The notes under the pieces: model-generated
Told to the model about the DNA's origin: nothing
The model's database searches: none
What the model saw: only the letters and a program-made list of their open reading frames with translations
Assembly: GCA_027596035.1 (NCBI GenBank)
Contig: JADGJA010000639.1
Coordinates: forward strand, 1 to 13,412
DNA from: Thoreauomyces humboldtii
Taxonomy: Eukaryota; Chytridiomycota; Chytridiomycetes; Spizellomycetales; Powellomycetaceae
Direction: 5' to 3'
Length of the DNA: 13,412 bases
Shown: positions 13,088 through 13,412 of the stretch, piece after piece
Numbering within the stretch: position 1 is the stretch's first letter
How the letters are laid out: every line of letters begins with the position of its first letter
Made by a program: the position numbers and the translations under genes

Positions 13088-13412
13088 TTCATATGACGTT
13101 TCTCGCAGGCAGTCCTTCCGCTCTCTCTATACATCGGACTTTCTGCTCTTCTCCCATCGCCTACTACGCACGTCGCTACCTTACTGGCGCCATCCACTTC
13201 CCTCTCCAACGTTTCTATTTGCTTTCGTTTGCTTACTTATGCTATCCACTCAAACATCCAACATCCCGTTCTGCCCGTGTATTCGAAAAGCCCGGTATCA
13301 AGGATGGGCGATTGCAAACAGATATCTGCGTTTATGTGACAAGTGTGCAAGAAAGTCCTTCGGCTGCGTGTAGCCACCAACAAAGAACAAAGGGAAATAA
13401 ATAACGTGGGGG
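13088..13412. other. Region downstream of MMS2
   Basis: About 325 nt to the window edge without a supported gene. The first part is pyrimidine-rich. An AATAAATAA at about 13396-13404 could be an A-rich 3'-end signal. Open frames across this stretch are continuations in other frames of MMS2 sequence and show no recognisable protein. Confidence 0.4.

Noticed and set aside
12942..13373. 143-codon plus-strand frame across the end of MMS2
   Set aside because: It covers the last MMS2 intron and exon in another frame; MMS2 is supported by strong conservation through its stop at 13087.

Overview
The window looks like nuclear DNA of a fungus. Protein genes are broken by many short introns (about 61-88 nt for most, GT-AG with CTNAY-like branch sites). 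The protein kinase C has the fungal Pkc1 order (HR1-HR1-C2-C1-C1-kinase) with the DYG variant of the DFG motif that fungal Pkc1 proteins carry. I cannot place it below kingdom level with confidence. The unusual region before the first C1 domain, and a possible flagellar-type motif at the end of the first gene, would fit an early-diverging (perhaps zoosporic) lineage, but that is inference.

Layout, left to right. (1) 176-1769 (+): a 508-residue, Pro/Ser/Thr/Tyr-rich, mostly disordered protein of unknown function, followed directly by two tandem hairpins. (2) 2070-2908 (+): ribosomal protein S28e, whose first coding exon is only the ATG, followed by a 500-nt intron. (3) 3882-7816 (+): PKC1, ten exons, 1066 residues, behind a leader region with no ATG for over 500 nt. 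(4) 8269-9673 (-): class I DAHP synthase, four exons, convergent with PKC1. (5) 10125-10837 (+): isochorismatase-family cysteine hydrolase, three exons, divergent from the DAHP synthase across a 451-bp promoter region that holds a perfect TGACTCA site and a 14-bp palindrome. (6) 11342-11896 (+): a single-exon secreted, Ala-rich protein with five C-x5-C pairs and an internal 57-residue duplication; I do not recognise the family. (7) 12196-13087 (+): Mms2-type ubiquitin E2 variant, five exons, with a GC-AG first intron.

Most of the genes are unrelated housekeeping functions: translation, cell-wall integrity signalling, aromatic amino acid synthesis and K63 ubiquitin chains. The only pair with a possible functional link is the divergent DAHP synthase and isochorismatase-like gene. 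The most unusual element is the secreted Cys-paired Ala-rich repeat protein. Splice sites were chosen by reading frame, consensus and remembered family conservation; no alignment or transcript data were available.
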